Source of the DNA: Moringa oleifera
Taxonomy: Eukaryota > Streptophyta > Magnoliopsida > Brassicales > Moringaceae
Assembly (NCBI GenBank): GCA_021397835.1
Contig: JAJFZO010000094.1
Coordinates: 3,264,501 to 3,328,500 of the forward strand
Direction of reading: 5' to 3'
Length of the DNA: 64,000 bases
In this document: positions 53,501 to 63,967 of the stretch, one piece after another
How positions within the stretch are numbered: the stretch's first letter is position 1
Layout: every line of letters starts with the position of its first letter
Translations under genes and position numbers: made by a program
The notes under the pieces: model-generated
The model's database searches: none
Told to the model about the DNA's origin: nothing
Seen by the model: the letters and a program-made list of their open reading frames with translations, nothing else

Positions 53501-54070
53501 ATAGGTGAATCAGCTTCGGTTCATGACAGTAGCAGTGTATGAGTTTTGTTTATATTTTAGTTGCTTTAGTCATTTCATTTTGTACATGAATAATTAATGT
53601 TGCTTCACTTTTTTTCAGGGTCAGCAGTTATCTAGTGAGGCATCAACATCTGCTGAGGGGGAATTCACTGTAAGGTGGTATAATAACTCTGCATCCATAA
53701 ATAGGCAAACTGCTCAAGGTATGTTAAATCAAACTTTTTATCTTCTTTGGTGTGTTGTATTTAACAATTTTTATATGATGTTTCAGCTTCCCAAGCACCT
53801 ATGCCATCCACCCAACCACACAGGACAGCCACTCAGCCACTTAGAGCAACAATAGTACCACCCAAACCACCAAGGATCCGACGGCCATCAAATACAACTT
53901 GCAAAGTTCCAACAACATCCGAGACAGCATCAGCTCCTTCAGCTTTTATGGGACCATCCCCATCCCCAGCAGTAATGGTGCATCCACCATCATTAAGGAC
54001 AACATCACCACCATCCAAGATATCACCATCTGAAACAAGGACAGTAGCACCTGGAACCTACAAGACTTGA
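50597..54070 (+). pseudogene. MULE transposase, broken by two nonsense codons
   Basis: Six exons join in phase (50597-52063, 52322-53245, 53316-53393, 53459-53536, 53619-53718, 53787-54070) to 976 codons before the stop. Order: N-terminal PB1-like MULE domain starting MVSFYFTCHLHYGGHF; acidic linker; MuDR DNA-binding region (RLRVICRNGCGWTL); DDE transposase core with Asp in SVDACHLKG, Asp in SDKQKGL and Glu in NLSETFN, plus FCVRHLYG; SWIM-type finger CSCNRWNLTSIPCTYA; CCHC knuckle CSRCKKTGHNARSC; Pro/Ser/Thr-rich tail. In-frame TGA at 51332-51334 and TAA at 52754-52756 stop it. The TGA looks like CGA to TGA and the TAA like CAA to TAA. The SWIM finger has Tyr where the family has His, also consistent with C to T. 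Read-through is unlikely. Confidence 0.92.
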
Positions 54071-54434
54071 AGATGATTGTTTGGAATATAATTGTGGAAG
54101 TAATGGCATTAGTGTGTGTACTTTAAACATTTGAAAATAGTTGACAGTTTGTTATGTATTTGTGTTGGATATTTTTCACCACTGTATTAGAACTTCATAA
54201 TCAAAGTAATGTTTTTTACATTTATGATTGGTGCATATAACTTTATATTAAAATATTTTTCAATTACAACTTTCTTTTTTTTTTTTTCTCTTATCTCTCT
54301 TTCTCCTCTCTTTTCAAGCAATAGGACTGTGTTTCTCTGGTGAAAAAAAAGGAAAGGAAGCTCGGATTAATTTAGAAAGTGAATAGACGATGATGCCCTT
54401 ACGGAGATGGTTAATTTAAACGGCGTTTGTAATT

Positions 54435-54547
54435 AAGGTTTAATTTGGACAAAATTAAAAAGTCGGAGTTTGATTGGATAAATTTTGAAAGTAAGGGTCT
54501 GTTTGGAGAGATAGTGTTAAGGTCAAGGTTTTAAATGATATTTACCC
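54435..54547 (-). repeat. right terminal inverted repeat of MULE
   Basis: Ends ATTTACCC and is followed directly by the second copy of the 9-bp target duplication at 54548-54556. Confidence 0.95.
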
Positions 54548-54556
54548 AATTTTTTA

Positions 54557-57106
54557 TATTTATCCATATAAAATTTATACTTAAAATAAAAAATTTTAAA
54601 ATATTAACTTTATTTGTTCATGTAATCAAGTTTCTTCTTATAAAAAAAATTCACAAATCATCTCATGCTTATAATTAATTATAAAAATAATATTATTTAA
54701 TTATTTTGTTAGTATATGAGACAAAAAATTTTCAATGATTTATTTGTCAACTTAATTAAGAGATTGGATGAAACATATAAAGTTAAGCTCCGAGTACGCT
54801 TTGGAGCTTATAGGGAGGAAGATTTAGGGCAACAAATTACCTACTCCTCAGGAACTTGTTCAAATTGGGCAAAAATTTTTAGCAACATGCACTAACACTA
54901 AAAAAATATCATATTTCAGTGAGGTTGTTAGTCAGATCTGCAGCTTCAAGGATATGGATAAAGCCACCCGAAGCCTGGTTAAAAATGCAACATAGATGCA
55001 ATTATCTTTGTAAGAATAGAATAAGGTTGGTTTGAGAATAGTGCACTCTAACGGCATCAAATTAGTGTAATTTTAAATTATTTTTTTTATAAATTGTTTT
55101 TTAAAAAATTTTAAATTAAAGATATTTTTATCAATAACTTAATAAATATGTGATATTATTAGAAAAAAATTATAACATTAAGAATATCTCATCAAGATCT
55201 TTAAAATAAGATCAATATTCAATATGTAATTTTGTTTTATTTAAATTATCATTAATAATAATTTATTTAATTAATAATAAAATTATATATATTATTAAAA
55301 TTATTATTTAAAAAAATTTATAAAAATTTAAAATAATTTATAATTTATGATATAATTCAAATTACTTCACGAATTTATGTGAAGTTGAGATGATAGTAGA
55401 TGAAATTGTAAAGTTTCAAGAATTTCTTACTTGACATAGATAAATCAAAAATAAAAAGGCTCATTTTACACTTCTTGATGCATTAATTGAACATTCGTGA
55501 AATCGTCATGGTAATTCAAAAAACTAAATATTGTAATGTGTTAGTGATTTTATTTTGTCTTGTATTTTAATATTGATTTGAATCATGTATGTAAAACCAC
55601 TCTATCAAAAAATTATACATTATCGTAAAAATATAAGTAACTCATAAAAATAATTAAGTTAAAATTACGATAAAAATATTTTCATAAAATTTAATTGATA
55701 AATTATTAATTCTAAAAATTATTAAAAATTATAATTTTATTATATAATATTAATTTTTTAAAAAATATAAATACAAATTAAAATTTTAAATTATATTAAT
55801 TATTTTAAAAGTATTTATAAATATTTTTATTGATAATTATTATTTATATTATTAAAATAATATTATAACACTAATTTGGTGTAAATGAATTGAAGATGAA
55901 AAAAATTTGATATTAAAATATTTAAAAAAATTTTTTTTTAACATTAAATTTGTGTTAAATTTAGTGTATAGGATTGGAGATAGCCTAAGAAGGGCAAATG
56001 ATTCTCAATATGGTTCATTCAATTGAAGAAAATCTCTCCCCCAAAGAAACTGAAGCTCTAGGCCTTGTTGGAAGCTCTCATTTGCATAACACAAATGATT
56101 TTGATTAAGTGATTATTAAGAGTGATCATTCTAAAATTATGATGGATATCATGTCCTCTAGAATTATAAATGTTTCAAAGTTTGGTATCTTTATTGATGA
56201 ATACAGGACATTATCATTATAATATAATTAATTTTCTTTTTATCATGTAAGTCGACAAACCAATAATGTAGCTCAAGTATTGGCAAGGCTCTTTATTCAT
56301 ATGCTAGTTTGATCTTTTGGTACCAGCATTTTTTTTTCTGAGTGCTCATTTGTATAAAAATTTATCTAATTAATAAAGTTTTTTTAAATAAAAACAAAAA
56401 TAAAATAACCTTGTACATGTTATAAGTTCATATAACTAGTTATATTTAAAATAATTAAATTCAATTATGCAAAATGTAGAATTTATCCATGTCACAAATT
56501 TTTTCTTAAATTTTAAGGTAGAAAATTTTTATTTAATTTTATAATTATAAAAAAATATTTAAATGAACCCTCCTAATACTTTAAAAAAGAAAAAAATTGG
56601 TAAATAAAAAATAAATTAAATATTATTTGTAATGAAAAGCTTTGCAACCATAATCAAAATAAAATTTTTGTTAAAAAAAATTCTTCATTGTAATGATAAT
56701 AACACATATGAAAAAATATAATAATAATAATAATAATAATTTGGATGATGAAAGTAAATAAAGAATCATGGTGGTCACTATTTTTCCATATTTTTGAAAT
56801 TAAGTGAAATTTTTTATTTAAATTTTTATATCATGATGATGAAAAAGATATAAAAATATTAATAAAAATAAAAGTAATTAATAAATAAAAATTTAAAATA
56901 ATAAATTACTAGATTTGCAACCATTTTTAAAACAGGCTTTTGTTGTCTGCTAACACCTTCTCTTACTCCATTTACTTTGGAATTTAATTAACTTTGATCA
57001 TCTTACGCCACAATCTCTTGTTTTAGTAATTTCACTGTAACTTAACATTTACTAGATGTGATTAAGTGACCAATCACACTTGACAATGCGCATCGACTTC
57101 TCTCGA
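54557..57106. other. AT-rich intergenic DNA with retroelement remnants
   Basis: Mostly AT-rich. A coding-like plus-strand stretch at about 54785-55000 reads NKLPTPQELVQIGQKFLAT and FSEVVSQICSFKDMDKATR with one stop before it; I do not recognise it. A LINE RNase H remnant lies at 56034-56312. Copies of the dispersed AT-rich repeat may lie near 55070-55170. Confidence 0.5.
56034..56312 (+). pseudogene. RNase H-like remnant of a LINE-type retroelement
   Basis: One frame with four internal stops keeps the spacing of the plant LINE/non-LTR RNase H tail: KETEALGLVGS, then VIIKSD, then INVSKFGIFIDEYR and FSFYHVSRQTNNVAQVLAR. The last block matches the usual H-V-x-R-x-x-N-x-x-A-x-x-L-A-R signature. 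No reverse transcriptase is seen upstream, so this is an isolated old fragment. Confidence 0.7.
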
Positions 57107-57815
57107 TGAAGACAAGAAAGGATGATAGGCTTAATCTCGGTGAGGATCATTCTGATATTCGGAAAGAAGAGAGTACAGAAGGTTAATACAATAGGTTCTG
57201 ATCAGAGGCTGACGGCAAGAATGAGAGATGTGAACGAGGTTGAGAAAGAGAGCATTTGGATACTGCCATATGAAGTTTCTGTAGATGATATCTTTGCATT
57301 GCTTTCTCGTGAGGTTTCTTGCCGTTGCCTTTGCTGCTGTGACCTGGAGAGAAGAAAGATGAGGGCCTCCATTTTTCTTTGTTCTGGAAAACTAAGTATC
57401 TCTCTGGCTTTGTCTCGGACGACAACGTCCATTGAGAGAGAGGAAAAGAAAGGGAATGAGGAAACTTTCTGTCAAGAACCAAACAGATTGCGAGAATTGT
57501 ATTTTGAATGAATGAAGAGGAAGGAATGCACAGAAACCGCAAAAAAAAGGTCGCTTTTGCCAAAAGAATTGAAAGCTGAGAAGAGAGAATTGGGTTCTGA
57601 AAATTAATTGTTTGTCAGCAAAACGAAAAAAGAATCGGCCTCTCCTCAAGAACAGGAAAGAAAGAAAGAAAGAAAGCGGGAGGAGAGGGAAACAAATCAA
57701 GGGCTTTCCTTGGGGTTTAAGAGCCTGTGGCCGGAGTGCTTTTGTCTTCGTTTAGGGAAATTAGGCCACGTTAGCTTGCTGCATTGTTAATTGTAAATTT
57801 AAATATTTATTACTA
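57107..57815 (-). pseudogene. fragment of importin-5-like copy C and its upstream region, copy D
   Basis: Coding homology starts at an ATG at 57432 (MDVVVRDKAREILSFPEQ) and runs to 57107, where it stops abruptly. Relative to copy C it has a 2-nt AT insertion in GCAAAGATATCATC (near 57285), a deletion of about two dozen bases near 57150, and lacks the long Gln-rich insert. Homology continues upstream to about 57815, matching 49033-49375. It is therefore a partial genomic duplicate, not a processed transcript. No product is expected. Confidence 0.85.
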
Positions 57816-57988
57816 AAAAATAATTATTGAAACTTAAAATAAAAAAAACTCATAATTTAAATAAAATTTTTAACTTACTGCCTCTTATCCAGAAAGTTAA
57901 GGCCCAAAGGAACCCATGAGTCATCTTCCCATCCCATCCTAGACTTCCCTCTCTTACTCGACGAAAGAAAGGAAGAAGCAGACCAACA
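57816..57988 (+). promoter_or_regulatory. promoter/leader of the oxidoreductase gene
   Basis: Short region between fragment D and the next start codon. It has a CT-rich leader before the ATG. No specific element is identified. Confidence 0.3.
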
Positions 57989-59181
57989 ATGGCGGATAAT
58001 CCGATACGTTTCGGCATTATAGGATGCGTGAAGATAGCGAGCAAAGTCGCCAGAGCCATCAACTTAGCTCCAAGCGCCATTCTTTACGCTGTCGGGGACT
58101 CCTCCATGGAAAGGGCAAAGCAATTTGTGGCAGCAAATGGAGTGTCGGATACCGTCGTCAAGGTCTATGGAAGCTACCGTGAAGTGATAGATGACCCCTC
58201 TGTAGATGTCGTGTACGTGCCTCTGCCGCAGAGCCTGCGTGCACAATGGGGTGTGCTAGCTGCTCAAAAGAAGAAGCACTTGCTGCTAGAGAAACCCACG
58301 GCTCTCGATGCGGCTGAGTTGGATCAGGTACTGGGTGCCTGTGAATCAAACGGCGTCCAGTTCATGGACGGGACACTTTGGCTGCATCATCCCAGGACTG
58401 CTAAAATCCGAGAGATGCTTCTGGATTCTCAACTTCTCGGAAGTATTCATTATGTAAGTGTTTTTTTTTTCCCCTTGTGGGCAGCAACCAAAATCATGAA
58501 TTTGGATATGCACTTTATCTATCAGTACCGATGAATTGTTTCTGAAACTTTTCTTCTGGTTCTAAGATCTACAGCACAATGACCACTTCAGTACCCCCTG
58601 AGTTCTTGGACAAACTGAGCATAGATGCTCTTGGTGGCTATGGCGTAGTTGGTGAGCTTGGTTGGTATAACATCGGAGCCGTTTTATGGGCAAAAGGCTA
58701 TGAACTCCCAACTTCAGTGACTGCTCTACCGGATGTCACGAAAAACTCATCTGGGGTGATCGTGTCCTGCACAGCCTCCCTCCAATACGACCGGGAACAC
58801 AAAACTACTGCCACAATTCACTGCTCTTTTCTTTCACACCTCTCGATGGACTTGGCCGTCACCGGCTCCGGTGGCTCACTGCATCTCAAAGATTTCATAA
58901 TCCCATTTCAGGAGCACTCTGCTTCTTTCGACTTCACCTTGAAAGCAAAGTTTGTGGAACTCCATGTTGGGTGGAACGTGAAGCCTGAAAGAGTTGTGGT
59001 AGCTTGTGAGCAGCCGCAAGAGGTGATGATGGTCCAAGAGCTTTCAGAACTTGTCAATGATATCAGAGACTACGGGAGGTCGCCGGAGAGGAAGTGGCCT
59101 GAGACTAGCAGAAAGACTCAGCTTGTGCTAGATGCAGTGAAGAAATCAGTCGATCTTGGTTGTACAACTGTTTACTTGTAG
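57989..59181 (+). CDS. Gfo/Idh/MocA-family NAD(P)-dependent oxidoreductase
   Basis: Two exons, 57989-58453 and 58567-59181, join in phase with a GT-AG intron to 359 aa, the usual size for the plant At4g09670-type group. The N-terminal Rossmann fold begins IRFGIIGCVKIASKVARAI; the conserved catalytic-region motif is LLLEKPTALDAAE; then GVQFMDGTLWLHHPR. The C-terminal alpha/beta domain contains TASLQYDREHKTTATIHCSF. In the family a GDAGWY-type segment is usual; here it reads GELGWYNIGA, with Glu in place of Asp. The substrate of these plant proteins is not established; related bacterial enzymes act on sugars or inositol. Probably cytosolic since no transit peptide is visible. Located 174 bp from the end of fragment D, with no functional tie seen. 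Confidence 0.92.
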
Positions 59182-60685
59182 AATGTGCTTAACTAGATTA
59201 TAAACAACGAAGTTTGTTAGTCTTGGACTAGAACTCGGAAGTTGCATCTTGTATTAATGTAACCTGAAGTGACCAGGTCATGTTTTTGTGCCTTAAATAT
59301 TATTCATTTTAACATCTTATTAATTTTATTTTTATTTTATAAAAAATTGAAATTCTATATATTATTTAAATATAAAAAATTTGAATTATACTCCTTCTCA
59401 AAGCATGGTTAAATTAATTCTGCATCTCATGTGTTAATTTGGTTTAATTTTTAATTTTTAATTTTTTAAAAAATTATAAATAAATATTTTCTTAAATTAT
59501 TGTAAAAATTTAATAAACTTTTATTGTTAAAATAATTAAAAAATAAATCAAACATATTTTACTAATTATTTCAATTTTACCTTTTAAATTTAAATAATTT
59601 TTAACTAACAAATAATATTTATAAAATTTTTAAATTTTTGATAATATAAATTTTTTTAAAAAAATTTTAATACTCCAAAAATTTTATTTTATTTTTGAAG
59701 ATAGCTTGCGTGGGGGAAATTATAAGTTAATATTTGTTGCAAATGATCTTTAATTTTTACTTTTTTTTTAATAAAGTAAGTTTGATTGATTGGAGTTTAT
59801 TTGAAGATGTTTTAAAAAATTAAAATTTGATTGGAGAGAAAAAATAAAATTCAAGATTTTAAATAATATTAACTCAAAAATTATTCAAATTGTATAATAT
59901 TTTGAAGTTTTTAATTTGATTCAAGTAAGACCATGACATTAATTGTTTTACCGGATATATTCAAATAAAAAATAATATACAACTAACGTTAAAAAATATT
60001 TAAGATTCCATCACAAAAAGTTTTAAAATTTTTAATATTAAAAACATATATACTAAAATTTTATATTATTATATTTTTAAAATTTAAAATAAATAATAAA
60101 TAAATAAAAATTATTTAAAATCAATAAATAAATTTAAAAAATATAAATTTTATTTTAAATATTTTTTAAATATTTTAATATTAAAAATAAAATTAATTTT
60201 TCATAATTATTGAAGTTAAATTTCAATTTAAAACGAATCAAAAAGATGAAATGTATAATTAATACAATTGTTGTATGGATAATTTAAATTAAAAAGATGT
60301 AGTTTATATATTTTTTTAATATTTACTCAAAAATTTATATGTTACTTACATATAATAATTCATTTGACACAGTAACTTGATTGAATTATGAACTTATGAT
60401 GCTTACTTGACTGGAACAAATCTCACACTCAAATGATCTTGGCATCTACATTTTTTTAATTTCATATTTAAAATCTATGCTCTTACCAGAAATTGGGATG
60501 AGCCAAAGACAACAGCCAAAGTGAAATCATTAAATGAGGGAAATGCAGTGGGATTGGTCAGGATACAATAGTTGGATGCCACATGTGTCATGTAGAATGG
60601 ATATCTTTGTGCACTTCTTTGTTATGCTAGATTTTCCTTCCCTGATTATGTAGGAGAGAAGGACGGAGGTGAAGGAGATCTGATA
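59182..60685. other. AT-rich intergenic DNA
   Basis: 3' region of the oxidoreductase, then strongly AT-rich DNA with at least one copy of the dispersed repeat (59430-59700) and an inverted piece near 59990-60260. The last 200 bp before 60686 are less AT-rich and should hold the PPR promoter. Confidence 0.5.
59430..59700 (+). repeat. copy of AT-rich dispersed repeat
   Basis: Contains TTATTGTTAAAATAATTAAA followed by the TTTAAATTTAAATAATTTTT block also seen at 985-1010 and 27115-27135. Confidence 0.45.
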
Positions 60686-62614
60686 ATGGTTCCAGCCATT
60701 TCCATAAACATTTCAACTAACATAACCGTCACTTGCTCAGGCCTTACAGCTCCCAGACCCAAAGTATCTCTCAATCGAACCCTGAAATATCTCGCCAAAT
60801 CGGGCAAATTGGATGAGGCCATTCGCGTGATCGAATCTTCACCGTCCGATTTCTCTAATTCGGAGGTGTGCGCTCTTCTCCTCCATGCTTGTATCTCCGC
60901 AAGATCCTTGCACCATGGTCAAAGACTTTACTCAATCCTACAGCAAAACAACCATGATGAGAACAATCTCCTTGGAGACCCCAACTTGCGAAGCAAGTTC
61001 ATCACACTTTTCTCCGTTTGTGGTCAGGTCAACCGTGCTCGTCGCATTTTCGATAAAGCCCTCGAAGACCGTCATGTATTGGAGTCATTGTGGGTGGCAA
61101 TGGCAATTGGGTATTCAAGAAATGGGCGTTTTAGAGAGGCGTTGCTTGTTTACATAGACATGTTGTGCCATTTTGTTGATCCGGGTAATTTTGCGTTTTC
61201 TGTGGCGTTAAAGGGGTGTGCCCATTTGAAGTGTTTGTGGGTTGGTAAAGGAGTTCATGCTCAGATCATTAAATGCAGTGAAAAGGCTGATCAGGCCGTG
61301 AATAATGCTCTTCTGAAATTTTATACAGAGTGTGGGTGTGTTGACGAAGTGGGAAAGATGTTTGCTGAAATGCCTCAAAGGAATGCCGTGTCATGGAATT
61401 CTTTCATGGCTAGTTTGGCTGAGAGAGATCTGGTGTTTGAGTCACTAAATGTTTTTAGAAGGATGCAAGATGAGGGAATCAGATTCACTTGGGTTACCCT
61501 AACAACAATTTTACCAGTTTGCACTTGGCTGACAGCCCTTCACAGTGGGAAAGAGATACATGCTCAAATTTTGAAGTCTAAGGGAAAACCAGATGTAGCA
61601 CTGTTAAACTCACTAATGGACATGTATGGGAAATGTGGAGAGGTTGATTCTTGTAGGAGAGTGTTTAATGAAATGAGAAGTAAAGATTTGACATCATGGA
61701 ATACTATGTTGAATGGTTATGCTCTCAATGGGCGAATGGAAGAAGCAAATAAGTTATTTGATGAGATGGTTAAGTCTGGCATGAAACCTGATGGAGTTAC
61801 CTTTATTGCCTTGTTATCTGGGTGTAGCCATGCAGGGCTTACTGATGATGGACTGAGATTCTTCAACAGAATGAAGATGGATTTTGGCCTCCTACCAAAT
61901 TTGGAGCATTATGCTTGTGTTGTGGATATCTTAGGCAGAGCTGGAAGAATCAATGAGGCACTGGAGCTAGTGGAAACCATGCCCATGAAGCCAACTGGCA
62001 GCATATGGGGGTCACTGCTCAACTCTTGTCGGCTGCATGACAATATTTCTCTTGGAGAGTATGTCGCTGACAAGTTGTTTGAGCTTGAACCAAGCAATGC
62101 TGGGAATTATGTGATGCTCTCTAACATTTATGCAAAGGCTGGGATGTGGGAGGATGTGAATAGGATTAGAGATATGATGCAGTCAAAGGGAATTAAGAAA
62201 GAGGCTGGATGCAGTTGGATACAAATAAAGACTGGTATTCAGACTTTTGTGGCAGGTGGGAGTCTTGAGTTTCGTAATTCTGCTGAGTATAAGAGAATAT
62301 GGAGTGAACTGAAAAATGCTATGGAGGAAAGTGGTTATGTCCCTAACACTGGTGTGGTGCTTCATGATGTAGATGAAGAAATGAAGACGATTTGGGTTTG
62401 TGGGCATAGTGAGAGAACTGCAACTATATTTGCACTTGTTCACACAGCTGCTGGGATGCCAATTAGGATTATGAAGAATCTTCGTGTTTGTGCAGATTGT
62501 CACTCATGGATGAAGATTATTTCAAGAATAACAGGGAGACTGATTATTTTGAGAGATACTAATCGCTTCCATCATTTTAAAGGAGGTGCATGCTCTTGTA
62601 AGGACTTCTGGTGA
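60686..62614 (+). CDS. DYW-class PLS pentatricopeptide repeat protein
   Basis: An intronless 642-aa PPR protein expected to act in an organelle in site-specific C-to-U RNA editing. The N-terminal 40 residues are Ser/Thr-rich and short of acids, fitting a plastid or mitochondrial transit peptide. PLS repeats run from about residue 70 to 470 (for example NALLKFYTECGCVDEVGKMF, VSWNSFMASL, NSLMDMYGKCGEVDSCRRVF). E/E+ motifs follow (PMKPTGSIWGSLLNSCRLH, AGMWEDVNRIRDMM, KKEAGCSWIQI). The DYW deaminase-like domain has the HSE motif at about 574-576, the CADCH zinc motif at 602-606 and ends DFW rather than DYW. It also has HSERTA where HSERLA is common. Overall it resembles the Arabidopsis At3g14330 type; that assignment is from memory and moderate. 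Start chosen as the first ATG with a transit-like N-terminus. Confidence 0.93.
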   Translation: MVPAISINISTNITVTCSGLTAPRPKVSLNRTLKYLAKSGKLDEAIRVIESSPSDFSNSEVCALLLHACISARSLHHGQRLYSILQQNNHDENNLLGDPNLRSKFITLFSVCGQVNRARRIFDKALEDRHVLESLWVAMAIGYSRNGRFREALLVYIDMLCHFVDPGNFAFSVALKGCAHLKCLWVGKGVHAQIIKCSEKADQAVNNALLKFYTECGCVDEVGKMFAEMPQRNAVSWNSFMASLAERDLVFESLNVFRRMQDEGIRFTWVTLTTILPVCTWLTALHSGKEIHAQILKSKGKPDVALLNSLMDMYGKCGEVDSCRRVFNEMRSKDLTSWNTMLNGYALNGRMEEANKLFDEMVKSGMKPDGVTFIALLSGCSHAGLTDDGLRFFNRMKMDFGLLPNLEHYACVVDILGRAGRINEALELVETMPMKPTGSIWGSLLNSCRLHDNISLGEYVADKLFELEPSNAGNYVMLSNIYAKAGMWEDVNRIRDMMQSKGIKKEAGCSWIQIKTGIQTFVAGGSLEFRNSAEYKRIWSELKNAMEESGYVPNTGVVLHDVDEEMKTIWVCGHSERTATIFALVHTAAGMPIRIMKNLRVCADCHSWMKIISRITGRLIILRDTNRFHHFKGGACSCKDFW

Positions 62615-63010
62615 AAGTGCCATTTCACCCTTCTCAGTGAAATAGTAGCATTTTCTAATGATAATTTTATTTTCTTTTGTGCTGAATTGAAGTCTTAGAT
62701 GCTGATTTAGATATCAAAACAACTATAGGCAAGTGTTTACAATTGAACCTTTTTCTGTTGCACAAAGAGGCTGCAATGCAGTAATACATTACAGAGCATT
62801 GATGATTGAATGAACTAGAGTATTATTATTGTTGTTATTTGACACCCTAAAATCCCTAAATAACACACATCTACGAATTTTTTTTATTTTTATAGAGTAG
62901 ACTACAATGGTGTACAACAAGAATCAGCAACAAATGGATGATTTGTGACCAATACAACTAAATTTGATAAATACTTTGTTACAAAGGCTTTCAAACATGC
63001 AACTGAACTC
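62615..63010. other. convergent intergenic region
   Basis: About 400 bp between the stop codons of the PPR gene and GEX1. It should hold both 3' UTRs. Nothing else is seen. Confidence 0.6.
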
Positions 63011-63967
63011 TCAAACATGACGATGGCGGAGATTATACTTTCTTGTAGCTGAACAGGTTGTGACTGAATTTTCTCCAATTTCTTCTGCAAATCTATAGTC
63101 AGGGTCGTCAAGATTGTTAACATCTTCAGTTAAGTCAGTGTCAATCCATGATGACCAGTTTACATCACTATCTGTGTTCTCCTTGTCGTACTGGATGTCA
63201 TTGATCTTCTCCACTAGTGTTAGTAAGATCTGATGGTTCAAAACTTCATAATCCCTGCATATATTATTACATGATTCTTAGTTGTACAACCAACATAATT
63301 CTTCTAACCCACCTTTCAGATATTCGCGATCATGACTTACCTGTATGTAAAAATGGCATGAAGAAGCTGAATTGAAGCAAAAAGCAGAAATGAGGACCGA
63401 ACCAGATTTATTATCCATGTTTGTTGCTCAATATCTTTGTCTGTGAATCGAAGTATCGCAACTTCTACCAATAATGTAACACACAGCCCTGTGTAAGGAA
63501 AGAATATAATTTTAGACCAGAACTCTTGTTTAGGTTTTTATGCTGAAAAAATATATAGAGAAGAAGATATACATACCAATATACAACTTTGGCCTTACTA
63601 TATAAGTTTGCTTGGTGCTGGTGAACATGTAGATGATGAATATTGACATAGAGTAAATTAAGAATGCTTTGATTAGCCGTGATTCAAGCAGCATTGCATT
63701 GTGCAGAGCAAACAGCTTGTCAAGAGCAATGAACATGCTAGCTTGTTTTGCTTCGAAAGTCTCCTGTGAAATGGAAGAACAAGAAGTTAGTAGTCCAAGT
63801 TCTAATAATCATTCCAAAGTACTAACAAATAAATTCTAACCTGAGCTGCCAATATGGATTTTGAGTTCTCAACTAAGTGATCATGCACTTCTTGGAGCAG
63901 TTTTTGTCGGTTGAGAAGCTCTTCCTGTTGTTTATGCCCATATTCCACTAATTGTTGCAGAGTATTC
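63011..63967 (-). CDS. GEX1: GAMETE EXPRESSED 1 (GEX1), C-terminal exons; 5' part outside window
   Basis: GEX1 is a nuclear-envelope membrane protein of gametes and embryos, related to yeast Kar5 and fish Brambleberry, needed for nuclear fusion. Four last exons are visible and join in phase: 63967-63841, 63763-63577, 63488-63341 and 63254-63011. The first encodes a coiled-coil-like segment (NTLQQLVEYGHKQQEELLNR). The next three encode EAKQASMFIALDKLFALHN and three predicted membrane segments (around IKAFLIYSMSIFIIYMF, PKLYIGLCVTLLVEV and WIINLVRSSFLLFASIQLL), then an acidic tail with WSSWIDTDLTEDVNNLDDPD ending RHRHV. All junctions are GT-AG. 63968-64000 is intron. Cysteine-rich N-terminal parts lie beyond the window end. 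No lesion seen. Confidence 0.9.

Larger units (their letters stand above)
49774..54547 (+). mobile_element. Mutator-like DNA transposon (MULE)
   Basis: A 4774-bp element with terminal inverted repeats at 49774-49886 and 54435-54547 and a perfect 9-bp target duplication AATTTTTTA at 49765-49773 and 54548-54556. The 113-bp ends differ at four positions. Just inside both ends is an AAACG-CGTTTGT-type palindromic segment. It carries one transposase gene on the plus strand. A 9-bp duplication, long inverted repeats and an MuDR-type transposase with SWIM and CCHC fingers define a MULE. The intact ends show recent insertion; two stops in the transposase show that this copy no longer makes its full enzyme. 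Confidence 0.97.
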
